Of a stretch of 17,002 nucleotides of DNA, positions 1 to 8,972 are shown piece by piece. The position numbers were made by a program, and so were the translations under genes. Each line of letters starts with the position of its first letter. Positions within the stretch are counted from its first letter, which is position 1. Origin of the DNA: Larix sibirica (lineage: Eukaryota > Streptophyta > Pinopsida > Pinales > Pinaceae); contig NWUY0300028063.1 in the NCBI GenBank assembly GCA_004151065.3, positions 9,582 through 26,583 of the forward strand, read 5' to 3'. The notes under the pieces were generated by a model. The model was given only the letters and a program-made list of their open reading frames with translations. It ran no database searches and was not told the origin of the DNA.

Positions 1-430
1 GGTGGTAATATATATTTTTAAAGCAAAGATAACTTTCTAATAGAGGGTGCTCCCGCTGCATAGAAACCAGAGACTCTCTTGAGAGAGGTTATGGGAGTTT
101 ATTCCTACCCATATGAGAAACCTCTTGGACGACTGGGAAGAGGAATGGTTCCTTCCCATAGGCTCAGGTTCTTTTGCAGGCTCATGATGTTAGCAGAGAC
201 AATAATTCTACACCTTCCCCTTCTTTAGCTTCAACTATCCACTCCTCCTCCTCTCCAAGTCCCTCACTGATCTCCAAACCAGTGAAGACTCAAGAAGGTC
301 AAAATGACAAGGATGGCCCTGGATAAAAGTAATATTGCCTCCACCAGCGATGGTAAAAGGAAGAAAATCACACCCAGTCAAAGCGGCCATGGACAACGTG
401 GAAGAGAAGCCCGAAGATGCTGAAGAATAC
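1..430 (+). pseudogene. Possible tail of a LINE ORF1-like coding region (doubtful)
   Basis: I do not recognise a domain here with certainty. About 170-330 reads as a Ser/Pro-rich open stretch (serine runs, then KPVKTQEG) ending at a TAA. From about 350 a different frame gives a basic patch (KGRKSHPVK, 356-382) followed by an acidic helix-like stretch (NVEEKPEDAEEY). A Ser/Pro linker followed by a GRKS-type basic patch is what I expect at the C-terminus of plant L1-type ORF1 proteins. That is inference from composition, not homology I can prove. The polarity matches the LINE at 5200-7480, so both could derive from one element. However, 4.7 kb lies between them and no endonuclease domain is visible in it. 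It may equally be unrelated degenerate sequence. Confidence 0.2.
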
Positions 431-530
431 CTAAGTGCAGAGTCAACTCTGTGTTTTTCTCTATGTTTTTTGTTGTTTATAGTATCAGAGAAATCCTAGT
501 CTGTGGAGCTAATAGTCTTTTTGTTAGACT

Positions 531-1160
531 TTCATGCCCATAGAGGCCATTTGGACAATCTGTTTATTTTGAAAACGTACTCAGGCATAATCTTGCATGA
601 TAGTTTTTTGGTCCATGGAAGATGAAAATTGACAGGTTTAGAATGATGCTCCATGCATAGACTAGGTAATTTTGTTTCAGATTTAACAGCTCTAGATCTA
701 TGAACAGTCAGGATGGGCTGATAAAACACCTGCTACTCATGTGCTTGTATTTAATATTTTTGTACACTAATATAATTTCTTCATGAGGCTTACACAAAAA
801 TCTATTTTCAATTAAATAAGATCAGAGTTTCTCTCTATCAAGATTTTAGACCGTATATAATGATATCTCTCAAAGTTATCCAATTCTAAGTTCATAAAAA
901 TGCTTAAAAATTCAGTCAAACCTCTCATAACCATAATTCTCACAAATATATTCAAGAGATCACATACCTTAATTATCAAAATTATTTTAGAGATATCACA
1001 TACAAAATATTGTGAGAGGCGAGCCATAGTTTCAGATATGGCTATGAATTTTGATTGTAGAGGTCATGCATAACGAGGAAAACAAATAATGTTCAACATT
1101 ATATCATTGATCATTGCAATAGAAACAATTCTATAATGATAACACGCTTGGAGACGAAAG
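531..1160. other. Gene-free AT-rich stretch with an inverted repeat
   Basis: No open frame here resembles a known protein. The - strand frames of 65 and 71 codons have no recognisable motif. The only structure seen is a perfect 10-bp inverted repeat, TGATATCTCT (861-870) with AGAGATATCA (989-998). A weaker pair lies nested inside or beside it (CCTCTCATAA near 929 and TTGTGAGAGG near 1010). It could be the decayed core of a small foldback or MITE-type element, but no target duplication was found. Confidence 0.25.
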
Positions 1161-1217
1161 ATTTGGCACTGCAGACAAGGTGACATAGATTTCGCACTGT
1201 AGATCCAAGGTGACAGG
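1161..1217 (+). repeat. Two-copy tandem duplication, about 28 bp
   Basis: Copy 1 (1161-1188) and copy 2 (1189-1217) both read ATTTSGCACTGYAGA, then CAAGGTGACA. Copy 2 has one or two inserted bases. The divergence indicates an old duplication. Confidence 0.6.
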
Positions 1218-1440
1218 TTTTTGTTTACAAAATCTTGAATTTTACTTTGTTTACAAATAGCATGTCAACTCTTTGTCCAATAAGTGTTGGATGTCGTATA
1301 CACACTGTGCACGGTAAATACTTTTTAAAACATTTTTCTATGCTATAAATCTCTACTATTACATATGAAAGAGATAAAAACAAATAAATTATCCTTAAAA
1401 TATATACAAGAAAAGAATTTAAATGAGTTCCTCGCCAAAA

Positions 1441-1502
1441 TTCAATATTGGAATCCTGTGAAAATAGAAAGTTCAATATTGGAATCTTGTGAAAATAGAA
1501 AG
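1441..1502 (+). repeat. 31-bp tandem duplication
   Basis: Positions 1441-1471 and 1472-1502 match over all 31 bp except for a single C/T difference (GGAATCCTGTG versus GGAATCTTGTG). The near identity makes it much younger than its surroundings. Confidence 0.85.
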
Positions 1503-2104
1503 TTGTTTGTGGATCAATGCAATGTTTATTTTACTAGTTAATAAATGGGGATGTTAACATATTTAAACATTAGGAGTTAGATAAGATAAATTTGGTCAAT
1601 TGTGTTTTTAGTTAAAGTATGTTTTTTTAGTATATATTAATATGCATTTGTACTCTATATGTTCTAGATTTTTATGTTTTCTATTTAAACAATAAGTAGT
1701 GTCATTTGTAAATTATTTTTCCTTTTGCATTAATATATTGCCTCAAGTAGCTATTTGGTTGGGGTCATGGTTTGTGTGTGAGTGATTTCTCAACGTGTTT
1801 GACCTATGTGGAAATACCCTCTTTTAGTCTAACATCATGTGGTATCCATAAGCTTTTGGTGGGGGAAAACACATCAATGGCATGCCTTTATTAAAATTTG
1901 TTATTTTATAATCATCATGATGAATGAGGTTGCAGTTTAACAATTTATTGAAAAATATATTAAGTGATGTGTAATTAATTAATTAATATTTCATCTCCAA
2001 TCCAAACCTTTGCCTAGAAACATAGTAACATAAATATTTTTCATTCATACAAGTCATTATCATGTTTAACCTAAAATATCTTGTAGCACTAGAATTATCA
2101 TGTT
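1503..2104. other. Gene-free AT-rich stretch
   Basis: No coding, RNA or transposon signal was found. It contains AT-rich simple sequence, for example repeated TTAA near 1974-1987. It also holds the first copy of ATTATCATGTTTAACCT (2056-2072), which recurs at 2094-2110 at the edge of the next tandem duplication. Confidence 0.4.
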
Positions 2105-2174
2105 TAACCTGGTTGATAAGGCTCCACTAAAATCAATCTTAACTTGGTTTATAAGGCTCCATTAAAATCAATTT
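2105..2174 (+). repeat. 35-bp tandem duplication
   Basis: The unit starts TAACYTGGTTKATAAGG, followed by CTCCAYTAAAATCAAT. Copies are at 2105-2139 and 2140-2174 with only a few mismatches. A 17-bp direct repeat (2056-2072 and 2094-2110) abuts it, so this locus was duplicated more than once. Confidence 0.75.
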
Positions 2175-2515
2175 GCAACGTCTAATGAATGCCTGCAACC
2201 TACAAGGGCATTATCTATGCATGTGCTTATAGAACTGCAAGATAGTGGTTGTGGTAAAAGAGATATCCGATCAACTCTTGTTGCCTCCAATGCAGATCGG
2301 TGCCTAATATGTAATGGGCATTTTCTGGCGCTCATTAAATGAAGATAAATTTTAAATTTAATTTGAATGTTTAGTCATTCCATATAAGATTGTGCCAGGA
2401 AAATTCATCAATAGAACAATAAATTTCGATAAAATCCATGTTCTCCCTTTTGAAGACAGTTGAACTTTGTTTCAGAAGAATATTTGGGGTTGTATGTAAA
2501 GAGGCCTTAATTTAG

Positions 2516-2689
2516 ACTAATCATTGCTTCTCAACTATATATTTCTGTAAAGAGGATTTTCATATCTGGAACACTTCTCATCAACTGTGTTAATTTTATG
2601 GGACTAAATCATTGCTTCTCAACTACATATTTCATTAACCTTTGCCTCCAGTTCTGAATCACTTCTCGTCACCAGTGTTACTATTATGG
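2516..2689 (+). repeat. Tandem duplication, unit about 87 bp
   Basis: Copy 1 (2516-2602) and copy 2 (2603-2689) share three blocks in the same order: an ATCATTGCTTCTCAACTA block with ATATTTC downstream, then CACTTCTCRTCA, then GTGTTA with TTATGG near the end. Spacing differs by only a few bases. The 9-mer GTAAAGAGG occurs inside copy 1 and again just upstream (about 2497), hinting at a decayed earlier unit. Confidence 0.65.
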
Positions 2690-2733
2690 ATCCTATGATT
2701 ACTAGCATCTAGGATGTGATTTGACTAGGCCTC

Positions 2734-2806
2734 TATATAAACTTAGTTGTCAAGTGAGAACTCATCAACTCACATGGCTGGCCAATCTCAAGTAACAAAG
2801 CAATGA
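2734..2806 (+). promoter_or_regulatory. Promoter-like TATA box with a 10-codon open frame (weak)
   Basis: TATATAAA at 2734-2741 lies about 33 bp upstream of an ATG at 2774 in a fair plant start context (CACATGGCTGG). The frame reads MAGQSQVTKQ and stops at 2804-2806. It could be the promoter and first codons of a decayed gene or a captured promoter fragment. In AT-rich DNA this arrangement can also arise by chance. Confidence 0.2.
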
Positions 2807-2809
2807 ATT

Positions 2810-4190
2810 AAACTATGAATTACCAGAGATGCCTTGATCGAACCATATCAAACAAACATGCTAACATTCCCACAATGATCGAAACAACCAAGGAACGTAA
2901 CCATGTAATTTGTCAGCTACCAAAAATCCTGTCTTACAACATTCTGATACTTGGTTTTTTTAGGGTTTAAACTTCCAACCAGTAAAATGAATTGTATCAT
3001 TAATCTGTGTCCCTACTGTCTTTCTTGAATTTTTGACCAGATAAACTAATTACTTTTTCTCTCCAAAGCCATCCACCATTGAATGACACTCCAGTTGTTT
3101 CAGCAGTCAGCAAAATTGATCGAAAAGCAGTCAAGTAACAAGCCTTTCTGAGTCTGCCACATACTCAGCGTGTCTACTTGGCTTAACTTCAAAACAAGTT
3201 TGGGAAAAGTCAGATCTTATCAAACTGGCCAAGTTTCATTTAGTTTGAATATTTTGAACAGTTTCCACATACAGAGACATATATTTGTCTATTTGAAATA
3301 TAGTTACCAAGTTCAAAGTAGAATACAATACATTAAAAAATAAAAATTCATTACAAGAGAAATTATAAGTACAGAAATCTTACTAATACTCTACAAATGC
3401 CAATGGTTTCCTTCAAACTACTTTAATGACAGTAGTTTCCTTATCATACTATTTAATGGATTATACTACTTTGTTTATTTTTTCATCAGGCCTTGACTTT
3501 TACGAAATCATACTATAAAATAATGTATCGCTCACTACTTTGGCCAAGCCAAGGAACATTGGGACATTGGTAACATCAGTGAAAATCAATACAAAATAAG
3601 CATTAAAGTTGATACTGAATCTGAATAGGTGTTGAGGGTATATTTCAAAAGTGAATAACCAATTCAAAATGACATCAAATAAATATAAATGTATGTCATC
3701 ATCATGAGTCATCTCGTGGAAAAAGAAATCATCGTGATGAATCTATCTAAAACAATAAATCTAGCAACTAGCTATTGATTGCCTATCCCCCTTTTACAAA
3801 AAAAGGTGATGTCTCGTTTGCTACTAGAAGTTCTTGCAGCATTTTTGTGACTGCCATAAGTGGGTGTATGAGTATCAATCTATGTAGAAGGTGGTGTTGA
3901 AGCTGCCACACGCCACATAACCATCCTTAGTGTCAATGTCCCCTCCCCACCAAACTATTGTGGGGCATCTTCTCCTATGCCTATTGCCCCTCCTCTAAAA
4001 ACTCAAGTGCCCCCTCCATAGTAGGCATCTCGGACTCCACCGTCAATTCAAAGATATCTTGAATTCCATCATCAATTCAAACATTATGTCAATATTTTCC
4101 AAGGAAATGGCATCCAAATGAGAGGTTTTCTCAAGCTACATCACCCACATTTGGAGATTATAGGGGCTTTAAACCATATCATTAAAGTGT
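2810..4190. other. Gene-free AT-rich stretch
   Basis: I see no supported gene. Two small structures are present. A near-palindrome at about 4048-4066 (ATTCAAAGATATCTTGAAT) is followed by a second TCAATTCAAA-type block near 4070. A C-rich patch at about 3938-4020 has repeated CCCCTCC and GCCCC words but no open frame beyond local length. The 70-codon - strand frame at 3500-3712 has no recognisable motif. Confidence 0.4.
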
Positions 4191-4193
4191 TGA

Positions 4194-4405
4194 TTTTTTT
4201 TTGTTCGATTGCCCGTCATTCGGGGCCAGTAGCAATGAACCATTGGTTAAGAACCGCAACCCAGGGGCATCTAAGCCACCAAAGTCACCCAGGGATCGCA
4301 CCCGGCCTGGGCCACACCAACCCTCAACTGGTTGGATTTTGGGTGTCTCCTCCCAACTAGCTCACCCCTAAGGGGAATTGAACTCGGGTCGCCCTGCTGA
4401 ATCAT
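4194..4405 (-). mobile_element. Candidate tRNA-derived SINE
   Basis: On the - strand this is a compact G+C-rich block of about 210 bp in AT-rich DNA, ending in a run of nine A (T9 on the + strand, 4194-4202). It has a box A-like sequence, GTGAGCTAGTTGGGAGG (within about 4349-4366). A box B-like sequence, GGGTGCGATCCCT (4291-4303), lies downstream, about 60 nt away. A second T-arm-like block (CGAGTTCAATTCCCC) lies upstream near 4371-4386. Internal Pol III boxes with an A tail are the hallmark of a SINE. I found no clean target-site duplication, and I cannot name the family. The 80-codon + strand frame across it is a by-product of its composition. Confidence 0.45.
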
Positions 4406-5199
4406 GCATTGACTTTAAAATTGCAAAGAAAATGACTTTACAACATAAGTAGCCTTAACTTCTTACCAATACTAATGCACAATACATTGCTCGTGTATAA
4501 GTATAAACTATAGTGCAGCTTCAGTTTATGTTTCATTGGCTGTAGCTCAATAGAACCCATACTATAATTCAATTTCAGTGTTCTACAAGGCAAATCCCAA
4601 AAGAGATACTTACATCTGTTGATCCTACGTCTTACATGAGTTTGGGTTTTCTTAAAACTGGTGTCCTTCCAGTCTTGTACTTAATGTCTTTAGGTCACAC
4701 TGAAGGCATCCTGCATGTTTTTGGGCACTGTAGTTTTTCTTTATCATTCTATTGTTATTTTCCAATTTTATTTTGCTGTAAAAGGAATTATTTATTAGGT
4801 GGAAAATATTACTTGTGGAACAATAGAAAATGGGTGGCATAGGGCACACCCTAGTAAACATATTCAGGATTTGCCTTTCAAATGCCCCAGGATACAGCTT
4901 GGCAAGATCTTCTAGATAGTATATGAGCAATAGACCAAAGCTCTTCATTTAAGAACTTGAATAATATACAAATTCTTCTAAGGTTCTGCACATGGACACG
5001 AAAAAAGAGTTCCGGGTTGCAAAAGTACGTTGCATTTCTGAATTTGTCACTCTTAGGTTCAGTCTTTACCTGCCCATTGCTATCTCTATGCTGCTTACAG
5101 GCTTCCTGATCTTTGGGAGATATGATGTCAATTTTGGGATTCTAATCCACCGTCTGTTTTGCCTTGAGGTCTGATGGGGAGATTCTATTTGGTGGTAGT
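4406..5199. other. Gene-free stretch before the LINE
   Basis: Several 60-98 codon frames occur on both strands (for example 4636-4842 + and 4652-4948 -). They overlap each other and show no motif. I looked for the LINE endonuclease or the N-terminal RT region here and did not see it. The LINE is therefore truncated or replaced upstream of about 5200. Confidence 0.4.
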
Positions 5200-5224
5200 C
5201 TCTTTAGTCTAATTGGTGGTATAG

Positions 5225-5765
5225 GGCAGATTCATTCTTGATACTATTGTCTCTACCGGGGAGGCCATGGTTTGGGGCCTGGGCTAGGGTTACTGGATAA
5301 GATTTCTTGTTTCTTAAGATTGATTTTGACAAAGCTTATGACTGGATTGCTCAGTCCTTCGTCACAAAGATGCTCTGGTGCCTCGGTTTTGGACCCAATT
5401 GTGGTATAATGATGCAAATCCTCTTTTCTAATGCTTCAGCCTTAGTCTCAAATAATAACATTGACTGAACACATTCCACCGCATCATTCAATCAGGCAGG
5501 GGTGTCCTCTTGTCCCTTACCTCTATGTTTAGCTGCCAATGCCTTGGGGTATTTATTGGAGCCAACAATGATGCAAGGGATAATTCATGGCATCTCTCTT
5601 CCGGATGGATTGGTAATGATCAACAACCATTTTGTTGATGATTCTCTTCTTTCTGGCACATTGACTAGGATTTGGTGCAAACTACTTGAGGGTGTTTGGA
5701 TACGCTGCTGCACATATGGGGCTGTGGTCAGTGATAAAAAATTCATTACTGGTGATAGGGCTTGA
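5225..5765 (+). pseudogene. LINE reverse transcriptase core, frameshifted
   Basis: The enzyme would copy element RNA into DNA at a nicked target site. Four conserved blocks are visible in three frames. GRFILDTIVS starts at 5225. KIDFDKAYDW, with the first catalytic Asp, spans about 5316-5345. RQGCPLVPYLY is at 5494-5526, after a stop at 5464-5466. NALGYLLE, then the catalytic FVDD box at 5631-5642, lie in the 5502-5765 frame. The usual second residue of the box, Ala, is Val here, which is tolerated in some families. A TGA ends the frame at 5763-5765, before the thumb. The two Asp pairs survive, but four frame breaks and several stops inactivate the gene. Promoter and 5' UTR are not present. 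Confidence 0.85.
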
Positions 5766-5823
5766 GTTTCATCTACGTTGGATTCTGTCTTTATGGAATT
5801 GGGTCAAGCTTTGAGTGATTGTT

Positions 5824-6300
5824 CAGTATCTTGGGATTCCATTTCATACTGGCCGTTTGGTTGTTGATTTGTGGAACTAATGTCTTGAGTGGTCGTAGTT
5901 TAAAGATTTGGTTTGGTAGTGTAAGAATATCCCTTTGGTTGGGAAGTTTACAGTCGCTCCGTGTATTCTCCAAGCTTTGCACATCTACTATGTCTCTTGC
6001 TAGCTCAAGCGAGTGGAGGAGATTCTCCAAGCAGGTTTTAGTTCAAGAGAGTAGAGGAGATTCTCAGGTCCTTTCTTTGGTCCAAGTATGGTGTCATGCA
6101 AGGTCTTTCTATGGTTACTTGGGAAGTTTGCACTATGCTTAAGGAGGAGGGTGGCCCTGGCATTATTGATATGGCGATGCAGGGTCATATTTTGGCCGTG
6201 AAATAGATTGTCTGGTGTCTTGAAGGATTAGCCTCAAGGCAGATTCTCTTGCGTCATAGGTTTTATCCTGCTCCTCATCTTCTTTGATTCAAGATCCTTT
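5824..6300 (+). pseudogene. LINE ORF2 region after the RT (thumb and connection)
   Basis: QYLGIPFHTGR (from 5824) matches the conserved YLGIP motif that follows the RT palm in plant L1 ORF2. The same frame continues through LVGKFTVAPCILQ (about 5935-5973), the counterpart of the LAGR...ANQVLLA segment, and then LKRVEEIL (6004-6027). After a 38-bp duplication the frame moves by one position: FKRVEEILRSFLW (6042-6080) and EGGPGIIDMAMQGHILAV (about 6144-6197), the counterpart of the GGLGIID segment. Stops include TAA at 5878-5880 and TAG within 5896-5925. The overlapping 107-codon frame at 5819-6142 is a shadow. Confidence 0.8.
6005..6066 (+). repeat. 38-bp internal duplication in the LINE
   Basis: TCAAGCGAGTGGAGGAGA (from 6005) recurs as TCAAGAGAGTAGAGGAGA (from 6043), each followed by TTCTC. 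The two copies encode the same KRVEEIL segment. Because 38 is not a multiple of three, the duplication itself accounts for the frame change between the upstream and downstream LINE domains. Confidence 0.75.
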
Positions 6301-6740
6301 TGGGTTATGTGACATTATCTCACCTGCTCATCTCTTTAAGGTGTCTGGATCAGTCATTTGTCAGAGCACATGGGAGGCTTGGAGGTTTGTTGATCCTTTG
6401 GTTAGATGAAACTCCTCCGGAATTTGTGCTAGATGGAATTTGTCATGGTGACCTATTTGGAGCTTGGTTAAACCATGGGCAATGTATTTATGAGTGTCCT
6501 AGATTTCATGCTTTCAAGCTAATAAGTAAGAAGGGTGTCTTTTTTTGGAGGGATCTTTGGGACTTTACATACAGGGGCTGGAAGGATTGGAGAGAGTTTG
6601 CCCATATTGAAGTTCTTCTATCCTTTGATAAGGCAACCATCAAAGACAATTATGGGTTCGCTTCCCCATGTAGATCAGTATACATTGAATATTGATATGC
6701 ATGGATTTGTTTGCATAGATTGGGTTGGAGATTTGTGAAG
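6280..6740 (+). pseudogene. LINE ORF2 C-terminal region, middle part
   Basis: In the frame reading SPAHLFKVSGSVICQSTWEAWRF, words typical of this part of plant LINE ORF2 are visible: an AHLFKVSGS-like start, STWEAWRF near 6367-6392, then ARWNLSW near 6430-6450 and a FRDLWD-like segment near 6550-6560. In-frame stops interrupt it. The 131-codon frame at 6300-6695 covers the same DNA in another frame and carries only part of the homology. No catalytic role is known for this segment. I place it by order and wording, with moderate confidence. Confidence 0.6.
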
Positions 6741-6778
6741 CTGCTTCAATAGTATGATTCCAAAAAACTTTACTCTTT

Positions 6779-7060
6779 TTGCATCGAAAGCACCCTCTTT
6801 TTCCTGTGTTGAATGCTAGATGGATGTCTTCTAACCTTGAGGCTAGATGGATCTGCTGGTTTCACAGTGTTTTGTCATTTCAGCTGACCTACAAGATCGA
6901 CATCTTTGCATGGTTAGTTGTTTACCAAGGGCTGCTCTCTAAGATCGTTTTGCCCAAAGCAGGTTGACAAATGGTTCGTGTCCTTGTTGTAGCCGCTTAG
7001 AGATCCTGAAGCATAATCTATGGGAGTGTAAATTTGCTAGAACTTGTTGGTGGCTTGTGT
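6779..7060 (+). pseudogene. LINE zf-RVT zinc-binding domain
   Basis: The zf-RVT domain lies at the C-terminus of many plant LINE reverse transcriptases and is thought to bind nucleic acid. Here the first half is in the 6779-6967 frame: RWICWFHSVL, then YKIDIFAWLVVYQGLL and LPKAG. The frame then changes, and from 6961 reads LTNGSCPCCSRLEILKH and NLWECKFARTCWW. The Cys residues at 6979-6981, 6985-6987 and 6988-6990, His at 7012-7014 and Cys at 7027-7029 give the expected C-x(1-2)-C...H-x4-C pattern. One frameshift splits the domain and a TAG follows near 7056. Confidence 0.8.
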
Positions 7061-7122
7061 AGGATAGATATTCAATGTTGCTTTAGGGACAACTTCATTG
7101 GTGTGCAACTCTTCTTGGTGAC

Positions 7123-7464
7123 TTGAGGTCCTTGGTATTGTCTCACTTTTCCAGCATTTGGGACCTTCTTTGGATCAAAACCTTATTTACAACATGTAAA
7201 CATAGATGCAAATATGTTTTTTCTGATGAGGTTAGTTCAGTCCAATCTTTTTGTCACTCTCGGCGAAAAGATCTATGTATGCAATTGTCTGCCAAAGGTT
7301 ACCTCCTCATTGAGGATGTCAAAGAGTTGAATGCTTTAGCATATTTTGAATTTATTGCTGATCTAGTAGCTATCAAGAAGAGGATACAGGTTTTCATTAT
7401 ATATACTCTTCTGTTTTGTTTTCTTTTTTGTCAGCTATCTTGTAATATAAGGCATTTTTTATAA
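7123..7464 (+). pseudogene. Probable LINE ORF2 extreme C-terminus
   Basis: A 113-codon frame follows the zf-RVT domain on the same strand. Its start (LVLSHFSSIWDLLWIKTL, then CKHRCKYVFSDEVSSVQSF) resembles the W..I/LW...R(N/C)...F segment that ends plant LINE ORF2 proteins. The last 25 residues (VFIIYTLLFCFLF and on) are hydrophobic read-through of an AT-rich tract and are probably not coding. A GT after ACAG at about 7389 and a pyrimidine run ending in CAG near 7432 look like splice sites, but plant LINEs normally lack introns, so this may be chance. An alternative is upstream exon sequence of the adjacent hAT remnant. Confidence 0.5.
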
Positions 7465-7503
7465 AAACATATTGTAATGGATTTTTGTGCCAAGTTTTCG
7501 CCT

Positions 7504-7997
7504 TTTATAGGATCAAATGGTTTGGGTGTAGATGTGAAAGCCTTAAGGGACAAGACCTTATTGAATTAATTGATTGGTGGAACTTCCATTGTGGGTAAAT
7601 TCCAAATATCCAACATTGGGTATTCATGGTCGTATTAGAGGTTGCTAGTTACTCATTATCTGTGAGGAACTATAGTACACATGGCTTCATCCATTTGGTG
7701 AGGTGAAGCAAATTGGGCTTGAAGACAACAAGGAGCTTGTATATGTTGTTTCCAACCTTTAGGTTTTGTCACATAGAAGGAAAAATACAAATCCGGGTCC
7801 TTCAAACTATGTGATGTGGTATTTTAGAGTTGCTTGACTTGGAGATGCCGTTAAATTCCTTCACTTCTCTTAATTTGCTTGTTAAAGAGGCTTCCACAAT
7901 AGCATCTTCAAGTGGACATGACAACAATGTTGCTTTTTCCGCAAAGTATGATATTGATGGTATGGAGCTTCATTACATGGAAAAATATTTTTTTTGA
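7504..7997 (+). pseudogene. hAT transposase C-terminal remnant, copy 1
   Basis: hAT transposases cut and paste DNA and pair through a C-terminal dimerisation domain. Here the order is recognisable across three frames. FIGSNGLGVDVKALRDKT (from 7504) corresponds to the stretch before the conserved WW, and DWW is at 7572-7580. VASYSLSVRNYSTHGFIH and SKLGLKT (about 7644-7727) match the S-x-x-ERN-W/Y-STY-FIH-KRN-L signature. KELVYVVSNL (about 7730-7757) matches LVYVHSNL, and YKSGSFKLCDV (7786-7818) matches the YK.GPS..WDV tail. An open tail of 59 codons ends at TGA 7995-7997. The Glu of the ERN motif is Val here. At least three stops (7599-7601, 7707-7709, 7812-7814) and two or more frameshifts make it dead. 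It begins abruptly about 25 bp after the LINE, behind TTTTATAG. Confidence 0.75.
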
Positions 7998-8340
7998 TGA
8001 TATATAATTGTAGTTGTAATGAAGAAGATAGAGGTGCAACTGTAAGTTAGGTAGGTGTTCTTGGTTAAGGGTTTCCAGGGTAAATCTCTGTGTATTATGT
8101 GTGTGCTATTGCTGTTCTTTCTATTTTGCTTAAGAATATGTATGCATTGCTTCACTTGCATATGTTTAAAACCTACATTTATCCTTAGATCAAGGTCATT
8201 ATCTTTAGGGGGATGCCTTTGTTGCTAGGGTTTTGCTTGTTCTTGATAGAACAAGTTTGTCTTGAGTCTATGATAAACTTGGTTTTAAGTGGGAACTCTG
8301 TAGTGGTGATTCTTGTGTGGATGGGGATGGTGAGCAGTTC
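7998..8340. other. Gene-free gap between hAT copy 1 and the copia remnant
   Basis: No coding signal was found. It would be expected to hold the 3' end of the hAT copy and any 5' LTR or leader of the copia element. Neither terminal repeat can be confirmed. The 62-codon - strand frame (7973-8161) overlaps the hAT tail and has no motif. A possible decayed primer binding site is listed separately. Confidence 0.35.
8280..8300 (+). promoter_or_regulatory. Possible decayed primer binding site of the copia element
   Basis: TGGTTTTAAGTGGGAACTCT at 8280-8299 lies about 60 bp before the first gag homology. It resembles a plant copia site complementary to initiator tRNA-Met (TGGTATCAGAGC type) after several substitutions and one or two lost bases. 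With so many mismatches this is only a positional suggestion. Confidence 0.15.
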
Positions 8341-8890
8341 TAGAATTTAATTGAGAAATTTAATGTCCAGAGCTTTGAGTTATGGAAGCTAAAGATGGAA
8401 GGTCTTCTTGTAGATAAAGAACAATGGATTGTTGTGGATCTAGGTACCTCCTAAGGATGAATAACAAGGACTTTGTGACAAAGCATTTCAATGCCTTTAA
8501 CATTGTGGTAAGTCAATTGTTGTTTGTTGATATTGAAAATTGTGATGAAGATAAGTGCATTAGTCTATTGTGTTCTTTGCCAAATTCATGGGATAGCCTA
8601 GTTGTAGCTATTGGGAGTAATACAATCACATTAAAGCTTGCTGATATGGTTGCATTCTTGTATTTGAAAGAGATGAGGCAGAAAACCATGAATTGTTAGA
8701 TCAAGGATGCCTTACTAGTGAGAGGTCACCCCGTAGATAGAAAGGATAATAATAATTATTTGGGAGGCATATCTAAAACTAGAGGTAGATCTAAATCTCT
8801 AGGACAATCTATAAGGAAATGTTGGAAATGTGGTGAAACTGACCATTATAAGAAAGATTATAGATAAAAAAATGTTGATAAAAGCAATGG
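8341..8890 (+). pseudogene. copia gag remnant (UBN2 domain and zinc knuckle)
   Basis: Gag forms the particle that packages element RNA. The UBN2-type start is in one frame: FNVQSFELWKLKMEGLLVD (from 8359), then QWIVVD. Near 8440 the sequence jumps to a segment normally much further along (YLLRMNNKDF, KHFNAFNIVVSQLL, CISLLCSLPNSWDSLVVAIG) in the 8424-8699 frame. Compared with the family, roughly 60 residues are missing at this join. After a TAG at 8697-8699 the same frame continues with VRGHPVDRK and the CCHC zinc knuckle CWKCGETDHYKKDY (8820-8861). The last Cys of the knuckle is Tyr (TAT), which would abolish zinc binding. A TAA follows at 8865-8867. Confidence 0.85.
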
Positions 8891-8972
8891 ATTTGATGAT
8901 GCTCCTTCTGTAGAAGGAAAGGCCTCCCCAGGAGGGGATGTGTACTTGGCATCTACGAGTCCACTTTCAGAT

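Larger units (their letters stand above)
5200..7480 (+). mobile_element. 5'-truncated L1-type LINE (plant), ORF2 3' part
   Basis: This is a non-LTR retrotransposon remnant with its domains in the canonical order: RT motifs (GRFILD, KIDFDKAYDW, RQGCPL, FVDD), the YLGIPF motif just after the RT, the thumb-like region, a long C-terminal region with WEAW and FARWN-like words, and a zf-RVT zinc finger. The reading frame changes at least eight times and many stops are present, so it cannot be active. The endonuclease domain and the first RT motifs are missing upstream. The 3' limit is set by loss of recognisable coding and an AT-rich tract (about 7440-7480). There is no clear poly(A) tail, and the hAT remnant begins about 25 bp later. 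Assignment to the plant L1/RTE-like class rests on motif wording recognised by eye. Confidence 0.85.

Noticed and set aside
4118-4360. 80-codon + strand frame rich in Pro, Gly and His
   Set aside because: It lies over the candidate SINE read from the wrong strand; no family resemblance.
4636-4948. Two overlapping frames on opposite strands (68 and 98 codons)
   Set aside because: Neither shows a domain or codon pattern; they are mutual shadows in AT-rich DNA.
450-5199. One LINE spanning from 1 to 7480 with an insertion in the middle
   Set aside because: Polarity agrees, but no endonuclease domain, insertion boundary or target duplication was found between the two parts.
5819-6142. 107-codon + strand open frame
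   Set aside because: It overlaps the LINE region in a frame that does not carry the YLGIPF, KRVEEIL or GGPGIID motifs; it is a shadow.
7388-7434. Small intron (GT near 7389, CAG near 7432)
   Set aside because: The sites look fair, but the surrounding frame is a decayed LINE tail and such elements normally lack introns.
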